A stretch of 52,912 nucleotides of DNA from an uncultured Bacteroidales bacterium (GCA_902798685.1 CADBXO010000020.1:1-52912); one strand, 5' to 3'; numbered from the stretch's first letter, positions 42,058-50,923 are shown. The notes: generated by a model not told the origin, from the letters alone. Translations and numbers: made by a program.

Positions 42058-43482
42058 ATGATTTTAAACTCTATTTTTCTTTCTGCTATGAGCGGAAGTG
42101 ACATTTCGATTTTGGTAGTGATAGGAGTTGTCCTCCTCTTCATTCTGTTTGCAACCATTATCCGCAGATACAGACGTTGCCCTTCAGACAAGATTCTGGT
42201 AGTTTACGGTAAGACCGGCGGCGGTTCTGCAAAGTGTATCCACGGTGGCGGTAAGTTTGTATGGCCTGTTATCCAGGACTATGCATACCTGAGCCTGACA
42301 CCTATTTCCATAGATGCCAACCTGACAAACGCACTGAGCCGTCAGAACATCCGCGTGGACGTTCCCTGCCGATTCACTGTAGGTATCTCAACCGAGCCCG
42401 ACAGCATGAACAACGCTGCTGAGCGTCTGCTGGGTCTTACAGCCGATGAGATTCAGGAACTGGCCCGTGATATCCTGTTCGGTCAGCTCCGTCTGGTTAT
42501 CGCAACCATGACCATTGAGGAGATCAACAGCGACCGCGACACTTTCCTGGAGAATATCTCCAAGAACGTAGAAGTTGAGCTTAAGAAAATCGGTCTCCGT
42601 CTTATCAACGTAAACGTAACCGATATCAAGGATGAGTCAGGTTATATCCAGGCTCTCGGTAAGGAGGCTGCCGCCAAGGCTATCAATGAGGCTAAGGTAA
42701 GCGTAGCTGAGCAGGACAGAAACGGTGAGATCGGTAAAGCCGAGGCCGTTAAGGAGACACGTATCCGTACTTCACAGGCTAACGCCGTAGCCGTACAGGG
42801 TGAGAACAACGCAAAGGTTGAGATTGCCAACTCTGACGCATTCCGTCGTGAGAAGGAGGCTGAGGCCAACCGTCTGGCTGTTACCGCTGAGAAGGTTCAG
42901 CAGGCTAAGGCCCTGCAGGATGCCTACATCGCTGAGCGTGACGCTGAAAACGCCCGTGCCGAGCGTGAGCGTTCAACCCAGCAGGCTAACATCCTGGTTG
43001 CCCAACAGGTTGAGAAGGATCGTATAATCATAGCCGCTGAGGCTGAGGCTGAGAAGCTGCGTGTAAGCGCCAAGGGTGAGGCCGATGCCATATTCGCCCG
43101 TATGGAGGCTGAGGCTAAGGGTTACTATGAGATTCTGACCAAGCAGGCTGCCGGTTATGACAAGATGGTACAGGCTGCAGGCGGTGATGCCGCTAAGGCA
43201 TTCATGCTGCTCATGTCAGAGAAGATGCCGGAACTTGTAAAGACTCAGGTAGAGGCTATCAAGGGTATCAAGTTCGACAACGTAACCGTTTGGGATTCAG
43301 GCAACGGCGCCGACGGAAAGGGTTCAACCGCAAACTTCCTGAGCGGACTGCTCAAGTCAGTTCCTCCCATGTCTGACCTGTTCAACATGGCCGGTCTGAA
43401 CCTGCCCGAATACCTTGCCAAGAAGCAGGCTGCTGAGACTGCTCAGGCTGAGGAGATCAAGGACGATAAGAAAAAGAAGTAA
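42058..43482 (+). CDS. Flotillin-family (SPFH/band 7) protein
   Basis: This 474-residue protein has an N-terminal hydrophobic anchor (about 14-33, ILVVIGVVLLFILFATII) and the SPFH domain (about 40-215: SDKILVVYGKTGGGSAKCIHGGGKFVWP, given as SDKILVVYGK then CIHGGGKFVWP). A long coiled-coil region rich in A, E and K (about 215-345, with repeated EAE/AEA) and a flotillin-type C-terminal tail follow. It should oligomerise on the cytoplasmic membrane and organise microdomains. Its stop overlaps the alcohol dehydrogenase ATG by one base (TAATG). Confidence 0.92.
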   Translation: MILNSIFLSAMSGSDISILVVIGVVLLFILFATIIRRYRRCPSDKILVVYGKTGGGSAKCIHGGGKFVWPVIQDYAYLSLTPISIDANLTNALSRQNIRVDVPCRFTVGISTEPDSMNNAAERLLGLTADEIQELARDILFGQLRLVIATMTIEEINSDRDTFLENISKNVEVELKKIGLRLINVNVTDIKDESGYIQALGKEAAAKAINEAKVSVAEQDRNGEIGKAEAVKETRIRTSQANAVAVQGENNAKVEIANSDAFRREKEAEANRLAVTAEKVQQAKALQDAYIAERDAENARAERERSTQQANILVAQQVEKDRIIIAAEAEAEKLRVSAKGEADAIFARMEAEAKGYYEILTKQAAGYDKMVQAAGGDAAKAFMLLMSEKMPELVKTQVEAIKGIKFDNVTVWDSGNGADGKGSTANFLSGLLKSVPPMSDLFNMAGLNLPEYLAKKQAAETAQAEEIKDDKKKK

Positions 43483-44663
43483 TGATAGACTTTAATTACT
43501 ACGCACCAACTGAGGTGGTGTTCGGTAAGGAATCGGAGGAGCAGCTTGCTCCTCTGATTCGTAAGTACGGAGGCACAAAGGTGCTGGTTCATTATGGCGG
43601 TCAGAGCGCCCGTAAGTCCGGTTTGCTGGACAAGGTGGAGCGCCTGCTTAAGGAAGGCGGCATACAGTATGTGATGCTGGGTGGGGTAGTTCCCAACCCC
43701 AGACTCTCCAAGGTACATGAGGGTATTGACCTGTGCCGTAAGGAGAAGGTTGACTTTATCCTGGCAGTAGGCGGCGGCAGCGTTATCGACTCGGCCAAGG
43801 CTATTGCTTACGGTGTACCTTACGACGGTGAGGTATGGGATGTTTACATGCGCCGTTACAAGCCCGAGACATGCCTTCCGGTGGCATCGGTCCTGACAAT
43901 TCCGGCTGCCGGCAGTGAGATGAGTGAGTCAAGCGTCATCACCAATGAGGACGGTGACGTAAAGATAGGTTACTCAAACAACATAAGCCGTCCCAAGTTC
44001 GCTATCATGAACCCTGAGCGTACCTACACGCTGCCTCCTTATCAGACAGCAGCAGGTATCACCGACATCATGATGCACACCATGGAGCGCTATTTCTCAC
44101 ATGATGAGGATATGAACCTGACCGATGCTGTGGCCGAGGCTCTGCTGCGTACCATGATTGAGTGCGCACCTGAGGTGCTTAAGGATCCTACCAACTACCG
44201 TTACCGCGCACAGATCATGTGGGGCGGAAGTATCGCACATAATGACCTGACAGGCTGCGGCCGCATTGGTGACTGGGCTACCCATCAGCTGGAGCATGAG
44301 CTGAGCGGTATGTTCGACGTTACCCACGGCGCAGGTCTGGCTGCCATCTGGCCCAGCTGGGCACGTTACGTGCTCAAGTGCGGTGTAAGCCGTTTTGTAC
44401 GCTTTGCCGTCAATGTTATGGGTGTGGAGAATGACTTTACCGATCCCGAGGGTACAGCCATCCGCGGTATCGAGGCAATGGAGCGCTTCTACCACTCAAT
44501 AGGTATGCCTATCAATATCCACGAGCTCATAGGCCGTGAGGTTACAGATGCCGAGATAAAGGAGATGGTTCGCAAGTGCAGCCAGGACGGTACTGCTACT
44601 CAGGGTATGTACAAGATCCTGCAGCCCGCCGATATGGAGGCTATCTACAAGCTGGCAAGATAA
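43482..44663 (+). CDS. Iron-containing alcohol dehydrogenase (YqhD/BdhA-like)
   Basis: This 393-residue group III alcohol dehydrogenase starts FNYYAPTEVVFGKESEE. It has the NAD(P) loop GGGSVIDSAKAIAYG and metal-binding residues in MHTMERYFSH and in THQLEHELSGMFDVTHGAGLA (Asp and His ligands). Enzymes of this group reduce butanal, methylglyoxal and other aldehydes with NAD(P)H. Position behind the flotillin pair suggests cotranscription but not a shared pathway. Confidence 0.93.
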   Translation: MIDFNYYAPTEVVFGKESEEQLAPLIRKYGGTKVLVHYGGQSARKSGLLDKVERLLKEGGIQYVMLGGVVPNPRLSKVHEGIDLCRKEKVDFILAVGGGSVIDSAKAIAYGVPYDGEVWDVYMRRYKPETCLPVASVLTIPAAGSEMSESSVITNEDGDVKIGYSNNISRPKFAIMNPERTYTLPPYQTAAGITDIMMHTMERYFSHDEDMNLTDAVAEALLRTMIECAPEVLKDPTNYRYRAQIMWGGSIAHNDLTGCGRIGDWATHQLEHELSGMFDVTHGAGLAAIWPSWARYVLKCGVSRFVRFAVNVMGVENDFTDPEGTAIRGIEAMERFYHSIGMPINIHELIGREVTDAEIKEMVRKCSQDGTATQGMYKILQPADMEAIYKLAR

Positions 44664-44666
44664 AAT

Positions 44667-45626
44667 ATGCTCAGAGCACAGCAGTGGAACAGCCAGATAT
44701 GGCTCAGCGGTTGGTGGAAAGCGACGGTTTCGCGCGGCGGTGATGCCAAGCGGGCGCTTCTGACCAAGGTGTTTACTCACAATCTTGACATTTTCCGTGA
44801 CGGGGCCTACCGCACCGAGACGGACCGTGTTGTTACACTGCCTGTTAGCGGGGCATTCGTTGAGAACTCAGAGATGTTCTCAGCTCCCATTGAACTGAAA
44901 AATGATACAATTGGGGACAGACCCCTTTTGTATCATTTTGTCCAGGTGGTTAATCAGGATTGCATTCTGGCTACGCGTGATCTGGTGGAGCAGGGGTACA
45001 ATCCCGCCGTGCTCAACATGGCAAGCCTCTATCATCCGGGTGGGGGTGTGCTTCAGGGATCGGGCGCGCAGGAGGAGGAACTCTGCCGCCGCAGCACTCT
45101 GGCCATATCGCTCTATCAGTTCTCTCTGCCTGGAGGCCGCTACGGTGATTTGGCCGATATGGTCCGCGTAAAGCGCCGCGACGAGCGATACCCCATGGAC
45201 AACACCTACGGCGGAATCTACAGCCCGGACATCACATTCTTCCGCGGCACTCAGGAAGAGGGCTACGCCTTGCTGGATGAGACGTTCCAGGCCGCGGTGA
45301 TATCGGTCGCATCATTAAACTACAACCCCAAACACGGTCACAACACCCTTGATAACGGGAATATCCCCGAGGCCGATAAGCCCATATTAAAGGAAAAGAT
45401 ACGCACGATATTGCGCATCGGCGCCCTGAAAGGACACGACAGCCTTGTACTGGGAGCATTAGGCTGCGGAGCGTTCTGCACCCCGCCCGCCCAGATGGCC
45501 CGCCTCTTTCACCAGGTAATCGACGAACCCGAGTTCCAGGGCCGTTTCCGCAAACTCATCTTCGCCATAATTGACGGCCCCTCCAGCAACAACTTCAAAC
45601 CCTTCAGCAAAGAATTCGCAAAATGA
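44667..45626 (+). CDS. TIGR02452-type poly(ADP-ribose) glycohydrolase-like (PARG/macrodomain) protein
   Basis: This 319-residue protein carries the PARG catalytic signature GGG-x7-QEE at 125-137 (PGGGVLQGSGAQEEELCRRS), preceded by NPAVLNMAS. Late macrodomain-type strands LVLGALGCGAFCTPP and KLIFAIIDG are present. It should remove or bind ADP-ribose modifications in the cytoplasm. Residues 79-91 (NDTIGDRPLLYHF) are encoded by a 41-bp palindromic element inserted in frame, and the stop codon TGA is the edge of a second, inverted copy. The gene starts 3 nt after the dehydrogenase stop. The insertion lies before the catalytic core, so activity may be retained. Confidence 0.85.
   Translation: MLRAQQWNSQIWLSGWWKATVSRGGDAKRALLTKVFTHNLDIFRDGAYRTETDRVVTLPVSGAFVENSEMFSAPIELKNDTIGDRPLLYHFVQVVNQDCILATRDLVEQGYNPAVLNMASLYHPGGGVLQGSGAQEEELCRRSTLAISLYQFSLPGGRYGDLADMVRVKRRDERYPMDNTYGGIYSPDITFFRGTQEEGYALLDETFQAAVISVASLNYNPKHGHNTLDNGNIPEADKPILKEKIRTILRIGALKGHDSLVLGALGCGAFCTPPAQMARLFHQVIDEPEFQGRFRKLIFAIIDGPSSNNFKPFSKEFAK
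44899..44939. repeat. 41-bp GGGGACAGACCCC palindromic element, copy A (inside the PARG-like gene)
   Basis: Arms AAAATGATACAA and TTGTATCATTTT (12 bp, perfect) enclose an inner stem GGGG/CCCC with loop ACAGA, separated from the outer stem by a TT/TT internal bulge. The element is translated as part of the PARG-like protein. Confidence 0.85.
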
Positions 45627-45660
45627 TACAAAAGGGGACAGACCCCAATTGTATCATTTT
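45620..45660. repeat. 41-bp GGGGACAGACCCC palindromic element, copy B (between the PARG-like gene and ndk)
   Basis: It has the same 12-bp arms, GGGG/CCCC core and ACAGA loop as copy A, but with AA/AA instead of TT/TT at the internal bulge, as expected for the inverted orientation of the arms. It supplies the stop codon of the upstream gene and ends 1 bp before the ndk -7 element. Confidence 0.85.
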
Positions 45661-45661
45661 G

Positions 45662-45669
45662 TACCTTTG
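45662..45669 (+). promoter_or_regulatory. -7 element (TACCTTTG) of ndk
   Basis: A perfect TAnnTTTG ends only 4 nt before ATG 45674, so the mRNA would start at or next to the start codon (leaderless). Confidence 0.55.
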
Positions 45670-45673
45670 CGGC

Positions 45674-46135
45674 ATGGAAAGAACACTTGTAATACTTAAG
45701 CCGTGCACAATCCAGCGCGGTCTGATAGGTGAGGTTATCTCACGTTTTGAAAAACGCGGTCTCAAACTGGTTGCAATGAAGATGGAGCAGCTTACTCCCG
45801 AGATTCTTCGCCAGCATTACGCACATATGGTCCAGAAACCTTTTTATCCCATCATTGAGAAATCCATGATGGCGGCTCCTGTGGTTCTGTGCTGCTGGGA
45901 GGGTATTGATGCTGTAAGCGTGGTTCGTGAAATGGCAGGCGCCACCAACGGCCGCAAGGCTCTGCCAGGCACTGTTCGCGGTGACCTGTGCGTCAGCCAC
46001 CAGGAGAATATTATCCACGCATCTGATTCACTTGAAACAGCGAAAGCGGAGTTGGAGCGTTTCTTCAGTCCCAGTGACTACTGCGACTACTCTTCACCGC
46101 TTTTTGACTACCTCTACGCTCAGGACGAGCTTTGA
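45674..46135 (+). CDS. ndk: Nucleoside-diphosphate kinase
   Basis: This 153-residue NDK equilibrates nucleoside triphosphate pools by phosphotransfer through a histidine. It begins ERTLVILKPCTIQRGLIG (Lys of the KP motif). The expected segments GATNGRKALPGTVRGDL and NIIHASDS with the conserved phosphorylated His are present. The frame opens 51 nt upstream within palindrome B, but that extension is not NDK-like, so ATG 45674 is chosen. It is monocistronic. Confidence 0.96.
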   Translation: MERTLVILKPCTIQRGLIGEVISRFEKRGLKLVAMKMEQLTPEILRQHYAHMVQKPFYPIIEKSMMAAPVVLCCWEGIDAVSVVREMAGATNGRKALPGTVRGDLCVSHQENIIHASDSLETAKAELERFFSPSDYCDYSSPLFDYLYAQDEL

Positions 46136-46165
46136 GGCAGAGCCATTTGGGAACCATCCCCTTAG

Positions 46166-46798
46166 TCACCTTTGGTCGGTGACTTTGACGCCGGGATAGT
46201 TGGCTTGGTTGAATGTGACGTCCTTCTGGGTTAATCCGAACTTGAGGTCGCGCATGACCATGCTTATTCCCATCATCTTGGTAGTCATGCTGATGAATTC
46301 GTAAGTGTCTTTTCTTACCTCAAGTGTTATGTTCTTGGGATAATCGTCGTCCTTGTTGCCCTTCTTTCTCTTGCAGACGAGTTCCCATTTGACAAGGTTC
46401 TGGCTTTTGATTGTGATGTCGTAGACTTCCACTATGTCTCCGAACATATCTATATTGCCCTCCTGGTTTGAGGAATTGACCTTGGACATGATGGTGTCGG
46501 TGGTTATGAGAACCGAATTGTCCTGGACTGTATAGATCCAGGTGGTGTCTTGCTGACTGAAGGTTATCACGTCGCGCTCTTTCATTCGCACATCGACACG
46601 CTTCCTGTCACCCAATGCTGATGTCTTGGTTGAAACGGTACCTACTATGGGAATCTTTACTTCAGCAATAACACTGATACCATCGGCCTTTCGGGAGTCT
46701 ATTCTCTCGTTCATACGGCGTACTATCTCGGCACCGGTCTGTGCGAATGACATCGTGGCCGATAAAAAGGCAATTGCAAAACAAAGGAGTCTCTTCAT
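46166..46798 (-). CDS. LolA-like outer-membrane lipoprotein-sorting family protein
   Basis: This 210-residue exported protein has the signal peptide MKRLLCFAIAFLSATMSFAQ. It then shows a LolA-like beta-sheet layout: GAEIVRRMNERIDSRKA, the basic strand DRKRVDVRMKERDVITF and DTTWIYTVQDN, with later WELVCKRKKG and KNITLEVRKDTYEFISMT. It probably binds lipid or lipoprotein in the periplasm. It starts 9 nt after the pfkA stop and has no promoter of its own, so it is cotranscribed with pfkA. Confidence 0.8.
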   Translation of the reverse strand: MKRLLCFAIAFLSATMSFAQTGAEIVRRMNERIDSRKADGISVIAEVKIPIVGTVSTKTSALGDRKRVDVRMKERDVITFSQQDTTWIYTVQDNSVLITTDTIMSKVNSSNQEGNIDMFGDIVEVYDITIKSQNLVKWELVCKRKKGNKDDDYPKNITLEVRKDTYEFISMTTKMMGISMVMRDLKFGLTQKDVTFNQANYPGVKVTDQR

Positions 46799-46807
46799 AT
46801 ATAAAGA

Positions 46808-47782
46808 TCAGGTTGAAAGTACTGCAAGTACGTTGATCAGCTCCTCGCCGATGGGCTTGTCCTTCTTGACGGCCTGGGCGATGGGTATGTTTACCATATT
46901 GTCGTTTATGACACCGATCATGATGTTGCGCTGACCCTCCTTCAGGGCCTGGATTGCGGCTACACCCATGCGGCTGGCCAGGATGCGGTCCAGTGCGCTG
47001 GGACGGCCTCCGCGCTGTACGTAACCCAGAATGGATACGCGAACATCAAACTGCGGATACTCGTTGTGCATACGCTCGGCGTAGTGCATTGCGCCTCCGT
47101 CGGCCTCCGATACAATTACGATTGAGCTGCGTTTTGACTTGCGGATGCCGCGCTCGATGTAGGCGGCCAGCTGGTCGATGTTGGTGCTGCTCTCGGGGAT
47201 GATGGCGGCCTCGGCTCCGGCGGCGATGGCGCTGTTCATGGCCAGGAAGCCCGCGTCTCGGCCCATAACCTCTATAAAGAATATGCGGTTGTGAGAGTTG
47301 GCGGTATCGTGAATCTTATCCACGCACTCCACGATGGTGTTCAGCGCGGTGTCGTATCCGATGGTGTTATCGGTCCCGTACAGGTCATTGTCAATTGTTC
47401 CCGGAAGGCCGATGACCGGAATGTCATACTCGCTTGTGAGTTCCTGCGCTCCGGAGAGTGAGCCGTTGCCACCTATTACTACAAGGGCGTCAATCTTGTG
47501 CTTCTTGATGGTCTCGAATGCCTTGGCGCGGCCCTCGACGGTCATGAAATCCTTGCTGCGTGATGTGCGCAGGATGGTTCCGCCCTCAAAGATTATGCCC
47601 GATACGCTCTCGGTTGTGAACTCCTTGACGTCATCGTTGATGAGGCCCTCGTAACCGCGGTAGATGCCGTAAACTTTCCAACCCTCATAGATGGCGGCGC
47701 GGGTTACCGCACGGATAGCGGCGTTCATACCGGGTGAGTCACCGCCCGATGTCAGTATACCTATACTCTTAATCTTAGCCAT
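46808..47782 (-). CDS. pfkA: ATP-dependent 6-phosphofructokinase
   Basis: This 324-residue PfkA phosphorylates fructose 6-phosphate in glycolysis. It has [19 protein letters not shown] at the N-terminus, [20 protein letters not shown] with the catalytic Asp, MGRDAGFLA and a late [11 protein letters not shown]. The nucleotide-site loop reads GGNGSLSGA: the usual Asp of GGDGS is Asn, a variation worth checking, while Gly (not Asp) after it fits an ATP rather than a pyrophosphate enzyme. ATG 47782 is chosen over 47812 because the -7 element lies between them. Confidence 0.94.
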   Translation of the reverse strand: MAKIKSIGILTSGGDSPGMNAAIRAVTRAAIYEGWKVYGIYRGYEGLINDDVKEFTTESVSGIIFEGGTILRTSRSKDFMTVEGRAKAFETIKKHKIDALVVIGGNGSLSGAQELTSEYDIPVIGLPGTIDNDLYGTDNTIGYDTALNTIVECVDKIHDTANSHNRIFFIEVMGRDAGFLAMNSAIAAGAEAAIIPESSTNIDQLAAYIERGIRKSKRSSIVIVSEADGGAMHYAERMHNEYPQFDVRVSILGYVQRGGRPSALDRILASRMGVAAIQALKEGQRNIMIGVINDNMVNIPIAQAVKKDKPIGEELINVLAVLST

Positions 47783-47799
47783 AATCGTAAAGTTTGCTA

Positions 47800-47807
47800 C
47801 AAAATTA
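47800..47807 (-). promoter_or_regulatory. -7 element (TAATTTTG) of pfkA
   Basis: A perfect TAnnTTTG lies 17 nt before ATG 47782 and downstream of the alternative ATG at 47812. Confidence 0.6.
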
Positions 47808-47896
47808 ATCAATCGCGTTTTTATCCCGGCGAAATAAAGTTTAAACTCACTTAAAAGCAGAAAACTAAAAAAAAATTGCAGAAAAACTAAAAAAAG

Positions 47897-47928
47897 TTTG
47901 GAGGTAATTACAAAATGTAGTTTATTTG
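47897..47928 (+). promoter_or_regulatory. Promoter of the BlaI/M56 operon with embedded BlaI-type operator
   Basis: TTTG (47897-47900), a 20-bp spacer and TTTATTTG (47921-47928, one mismatch) fit the Bacteroides -33/-7 promoter well. Within the spacer lies TACA-AAA-TGTA (47909-47919), which resembles the TACA/TGTA dyads bound by BlaI/MecI repressors. Repression by the downstream BlaI-like protein is inferred from this placement. Confidence 0.65.
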
Positions 47929-47956
47929 CGACAGAGATTAGTTAAAAATACGCCAT

Positions 47957-48316
47957 ATGAAGAAACTTACAGATAAGGAAATTGATATTATGAACGTGCT
48001 CTGGGACTGTGGAGCGCTTTCAATGCGTGATATCGTAGAGCGTCTGCCCGAGCCGCAGCCGCACTTCAACACGGTTGCCACATTCGTACGCCGTCTGGAG
48101 AGCAGCGGAATGGTGACACATAAGGAGCTGGGTGCACGTTTCTTTCTGTATGAGCCGGCCATAAGCCGTGAAAAGTATGCCGAGCAGGTAAACAGGGAGA
48201 GCGTGAACAAGTTCTTCGGCGGATCCTACATGGAGTTTATCTCCTGCCTGGTAGAACAGCAGGAGGTGAGCGTAGATGAGCTCAAGGAGCTTATAAAGAT
48301 TGTAGAAAAGAAATAA
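47957..48316 (+). CDS. BlaI/MecI/CopY-family transcriptional repressor
   Basis: This 119-residue winged-helix repressor reads MKKLTDKEIDIMNVLWDCG, with recognition region PHFNTVATFVRRLESSGMV and the wing HKELGARFFLYEPAI. A C-terminal dimer part (FFGGSYMEFISCLVEQQ) is the region usually cleaved on induction. It should bind the TACA/TGTA dyad in its own promoter and be inactivated by the M56 protease encoded 5 nt downstream. Together they form a signal-responsive pair; beta-lactam sensing is only one known use of such pairs. Confidence 0.92.
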   Translation: MKKLTDKEIDIMNVLWDCGALSMRDIVERLPEPQPHFNTVATFVRRLESSGMVTHKELGARFFLYEPAISREKYAEQVNRESVNKFFGGSYMEFISCLVEQQEVSVDELKELIKIVEKK

Positions 48317-48321
48317 TCATT

Positions 48322-50916
48322 ATGGGTAGCATAGTCCTTTACATAATAGAGTGGGCATTTGCCCTGCTGGTTCTGCTTGCAATCTACAAGGCTGTATTCT
48401 GCGGAACCACATTTCATCGGTTTAACCGGTTTTACCTGCTGGGAGCCACGTTGCTTTCGGCCCTTCTCCCCCTTGTGCACGTGACCCTTCCCGACAGCGC
48501 TCCTCTGGTAAGCGAAATGACCATTCAGGACACGGAGTTTGCCCAGGAACTGTCAGGAACTCTCACGTTTGTTGATGAACCCGCCGGATTTCAGATTGTT
48601 GAAGTGGATGCCGATGATATCCCGGAAAAGAAGGAGAGTCTCTGGGCTGTGGGACTGGTCTGCACGTATGTGGTGTATGTGCTGACACTTGTAATAGGTT
48701 GGTCACGCGGAATCATACGCGCCAGAAGGTTCCTGCGCGGTAAACCCCGCCGCCGTCTGAGCCGTACCGTATGGCTGGTCACCCACAATGAACCGTACGG
48801 TCCTTTCAGCTGGATGAATTACATTGCAATCTCCGATAAGGAGGTTGGATTCGCCCGCCTGGCCAGTCTGCGTCATGAATACTCGCACGTAAGACTGATG
48901 CATTCTGTAGACCTTATTATATTGTTGGCCTGCACTACGGTCAATCCCGTGTGCTGGCTTGTACTCCAAGAGATAAAGATAGTCCATGAATTTGAGGCCG
49001 ATGACGAAGTGATCAACCGTTACGGCATCCATGAGCAGGACTATCAGAGACTTTTACTGATAAAAGCTGTCGGTGCAGAGGCCTATGCACTGGCCAGCTC
49101 CTTTAACCTGAACATTAAAAAGAGAATCATTATGATGAACAAGAAGAAAACCCTGAAGCGGCGCCTCCTGTGGCTTCTGCTTCTGGTTCCCATGCTGGGA
49201 ATGACTTCTGTCCTGTTTGCACGTACAGAAGAGGCCTTAAACTTTGATATTGTTAAGCTGAAAGGTACCATTACCGTAAAAGGTAAGGTAGTGGACGAGA
49301 AGGGCAAACCTATTGCCAACGCAATTATCACAGAAAGCAGACCCGGACCTGCTGTCGGTTTCATCCTCCACGGCTTTACCGATAAGAACGGAGAGTTCTC
49401 ATTCAATACTGTAGAGATGAATGAGAATCTTGGAGTGGGAAAAGACGGAATAGGAACGGTTTCAATCAAAGACTATTACGGAAAGGATCTGGTAATAACA
49501 CTACCCAAGGGCAGTAGGAGTGATGGCGTGGCCATATCTATCAAGGAACGTAACCTGATGCGCGTGATTGTCAAGGCAGACGGTATGTATCATGTGATGA
49601 ACGGTGCTGTCAATAAGGATGTGGACCTGGGCACTCTCAGGGATATTGCCTTGGAGTTCATTGCAAATCCCAAGAATGACAGCAGACTTCCTGCTATTGA
49701 AGAGTATGAAATACCCGGCTTCAAGACTGTTGAGACTACACTAAAACATGTAATAGTAATAGAACGTGAAAAAGGTGCAAGTCTGGAGAATCGTGATGAA
49801 GCCTACGGTGTCATTCAGAACGCGTTGTATGAACTTAGGGTAAAGTGGTGCATCAAGGAGTTCGGACACCAGTACTCGGTGAGCACTCCTGATGAACAGG
49901 ATTATGCAAGAGGTATGTATCCCAATAAGATCGTGATGCCTGAAATCAGATATTTCTGCGATCTTAAACTCGGAATCCGCAAAAATGCCATCGTCGCCGA
50001 GAAGGAACTGATAGATCAGTATAGCGCCGACCCGGTTCCTGTTCCATGGAACGAGCAGGGCGGTCAGTTGCTGGGAGTAGCCAAGTCATTGGAACAGTAT
50101 CTTGACAAGATTACGGCCGATGGAGACACGCGGATAAGAGGAGTGAAACTGGAACTGTCATCAAATGCCGATCAAAAATTCGTACAGGAGGTGATGGATG
50201 TTTTATGGATGAAAGGCGTGATTAGTGTAAATACTACTGAGCTTCCTCCTACACGCAACAGGTTGTCATTTACGGTAACGGGTAACAAACCAAACGCAGG
50301 TTCTATGATAGGCGGTGCGGTTACAGATGAGGATGGTCCGATTGTGATGGCGACTGTGAATCAGAGGGATGTCGACAACCATATCGTGGCTCAGGCCATC
50401 ACAGATCCGCAAGGTAACTGGGCCATGCCTCTGTTAGATCCCGATAACAAACTGGAATTCAAGGCCGATGGTCATACTGTCATACAGTGCTTCATTACAG
50501 GTGTACATTACGATATCAAACTGGCTAAAGGTGACGGCTTTGAATTGATTCACAACGACGGGGAGTTTACCCGTTTGACTGACCTTCCTGAACCGGACGG
50601 AATATACATTACAGTGGATGAGATGCCTATGCTCCCGGGCGGAACAATGGCACTTCTGGAATTCATGCGTACCAACATCCAGTATCCGGCCAATGCCAGG
50701 GAAAAGAACATCCAGGGCAGAGCGGTTGTGTCATTCGTGGTTCATGAGGACGGCCATTTGTCGGACTTTAAGATTACAAAATCGGCCGGTAATGAGGAAC
50801 TGGACAATGAGGCGATGAGGATGTGTAAAAGCATGCCGAACTGGAACCCAGGCGTAGAAAACGGTAAAAAGGTGAAAGTAAGAACTCAGCTTCCGGTCAA
50901 CTTCAGACTGAATTGA
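48322..50916 (+). CDS. M56-family (BlaR1-like) membrane metalloprotease with carboxypeptidase-regulatory-like and TonB C-terminal domains
   Basis: This 864-residue protein has an M56 membrane protease unit (1-300). Hydrophobic helices lie at about 3-24, 36-52, 108-127 and 282-299. The zinc motif H185-E-Y-S-H189 is followed by HEFEADDE (222-229). After this come a carboxypeptidase-regulatory-like domain (about 315-400, KGKVVDEKGKPIANAII), a region of about 250 residues with no recognised motif, a second such domain (about 655-735, GGAVTDEDGPIVMATV) and a TonB-like C-terminal domain (about 770-864, NIQYPANAREKNIQGRAVVS). The penicillin-sensor domain of true BlaR1 is absent. It presumably senses an envelope cue and relieves repression by the BlaI-like partner. 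Confidence 0.88.
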   Translation: MGSIVLYIIEWAFALLVLLAIYKAVFCGTTFHRFNRFYLLGATLLSALLPLVHVTLPDSAPLVSEMTIQDTEFAQELSGTLTFVDEPAGFQIVEVDADDIPEKKESLWAVGLVCTYVVYVLTLVIGWSRGIIRARRFLRGKPRRRLSRTVWLVTHNEPYGPFSWMNYIAISDKEVGFARLASLRHEYSHVRLMHSVDLIILLACTTVNPVCWLVLQEIKIVHEFEADDEVINRYGIHEQDYQRLLLIKAVGAEAYALASSFNLNIKKRIIMMNKKKTLKRRLLWLLLLVPMLGMTSVLFARTEEALNFDIVKLKGTITVKGKVVDEKGKPIANAIITESRPGPAVGFILHGFTDKNGEFSFNTVEMNENLGVGKDGIGTVSIKDYYGKDLVITLPKGSRSDGVAISIKERNLMRVIVKADGMYHVMNGAVNKDVDLGTLRDIALEFIANPKNDSRLPAIEEYEIPGFKTVETTLKHVIVIEREKGASLENRDEAYGVIQNALYELRVKWCIKEFGHQYSVSTPDEQDYARGMYPNKIVMPEIRYFCDLKLGIRKNAIVAEKELIDQYSADPVPVPWNEQGGQLLGVAKSLEQYLDKITADGDTRIRGVKLELSSNADQKFVQEVMDVLWMKGVISVNTTELPPTRNRLSFTVTGNKPNAGSMIGGAVTDEDGPIVMATVNQRDVDNHIVAQAITDPQGNWAMPLLDPDNKLEFKADGHTVIQCFITGVHYDIKLAKGDGFELIHNDGEFTRLTDLPEPDGIYITVDEMPMLPGGTMALLEFMRTNIQYPANAREKNIQGRAVVSFVVHEDGHLSDFKITKSAGNEELDNEAMRMCKSMPNWNPGVENGKKVKVRTQLPVNFRLN

Positions 50917-50923
50917 CAATCAG

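Noticed and set aside
46164-46184. AGTCACC/GGTGACT hairpin as an ndk terminator
   Set aside because: It lies mostly within the end of the LolA-like coding sequence and has no following T-run.
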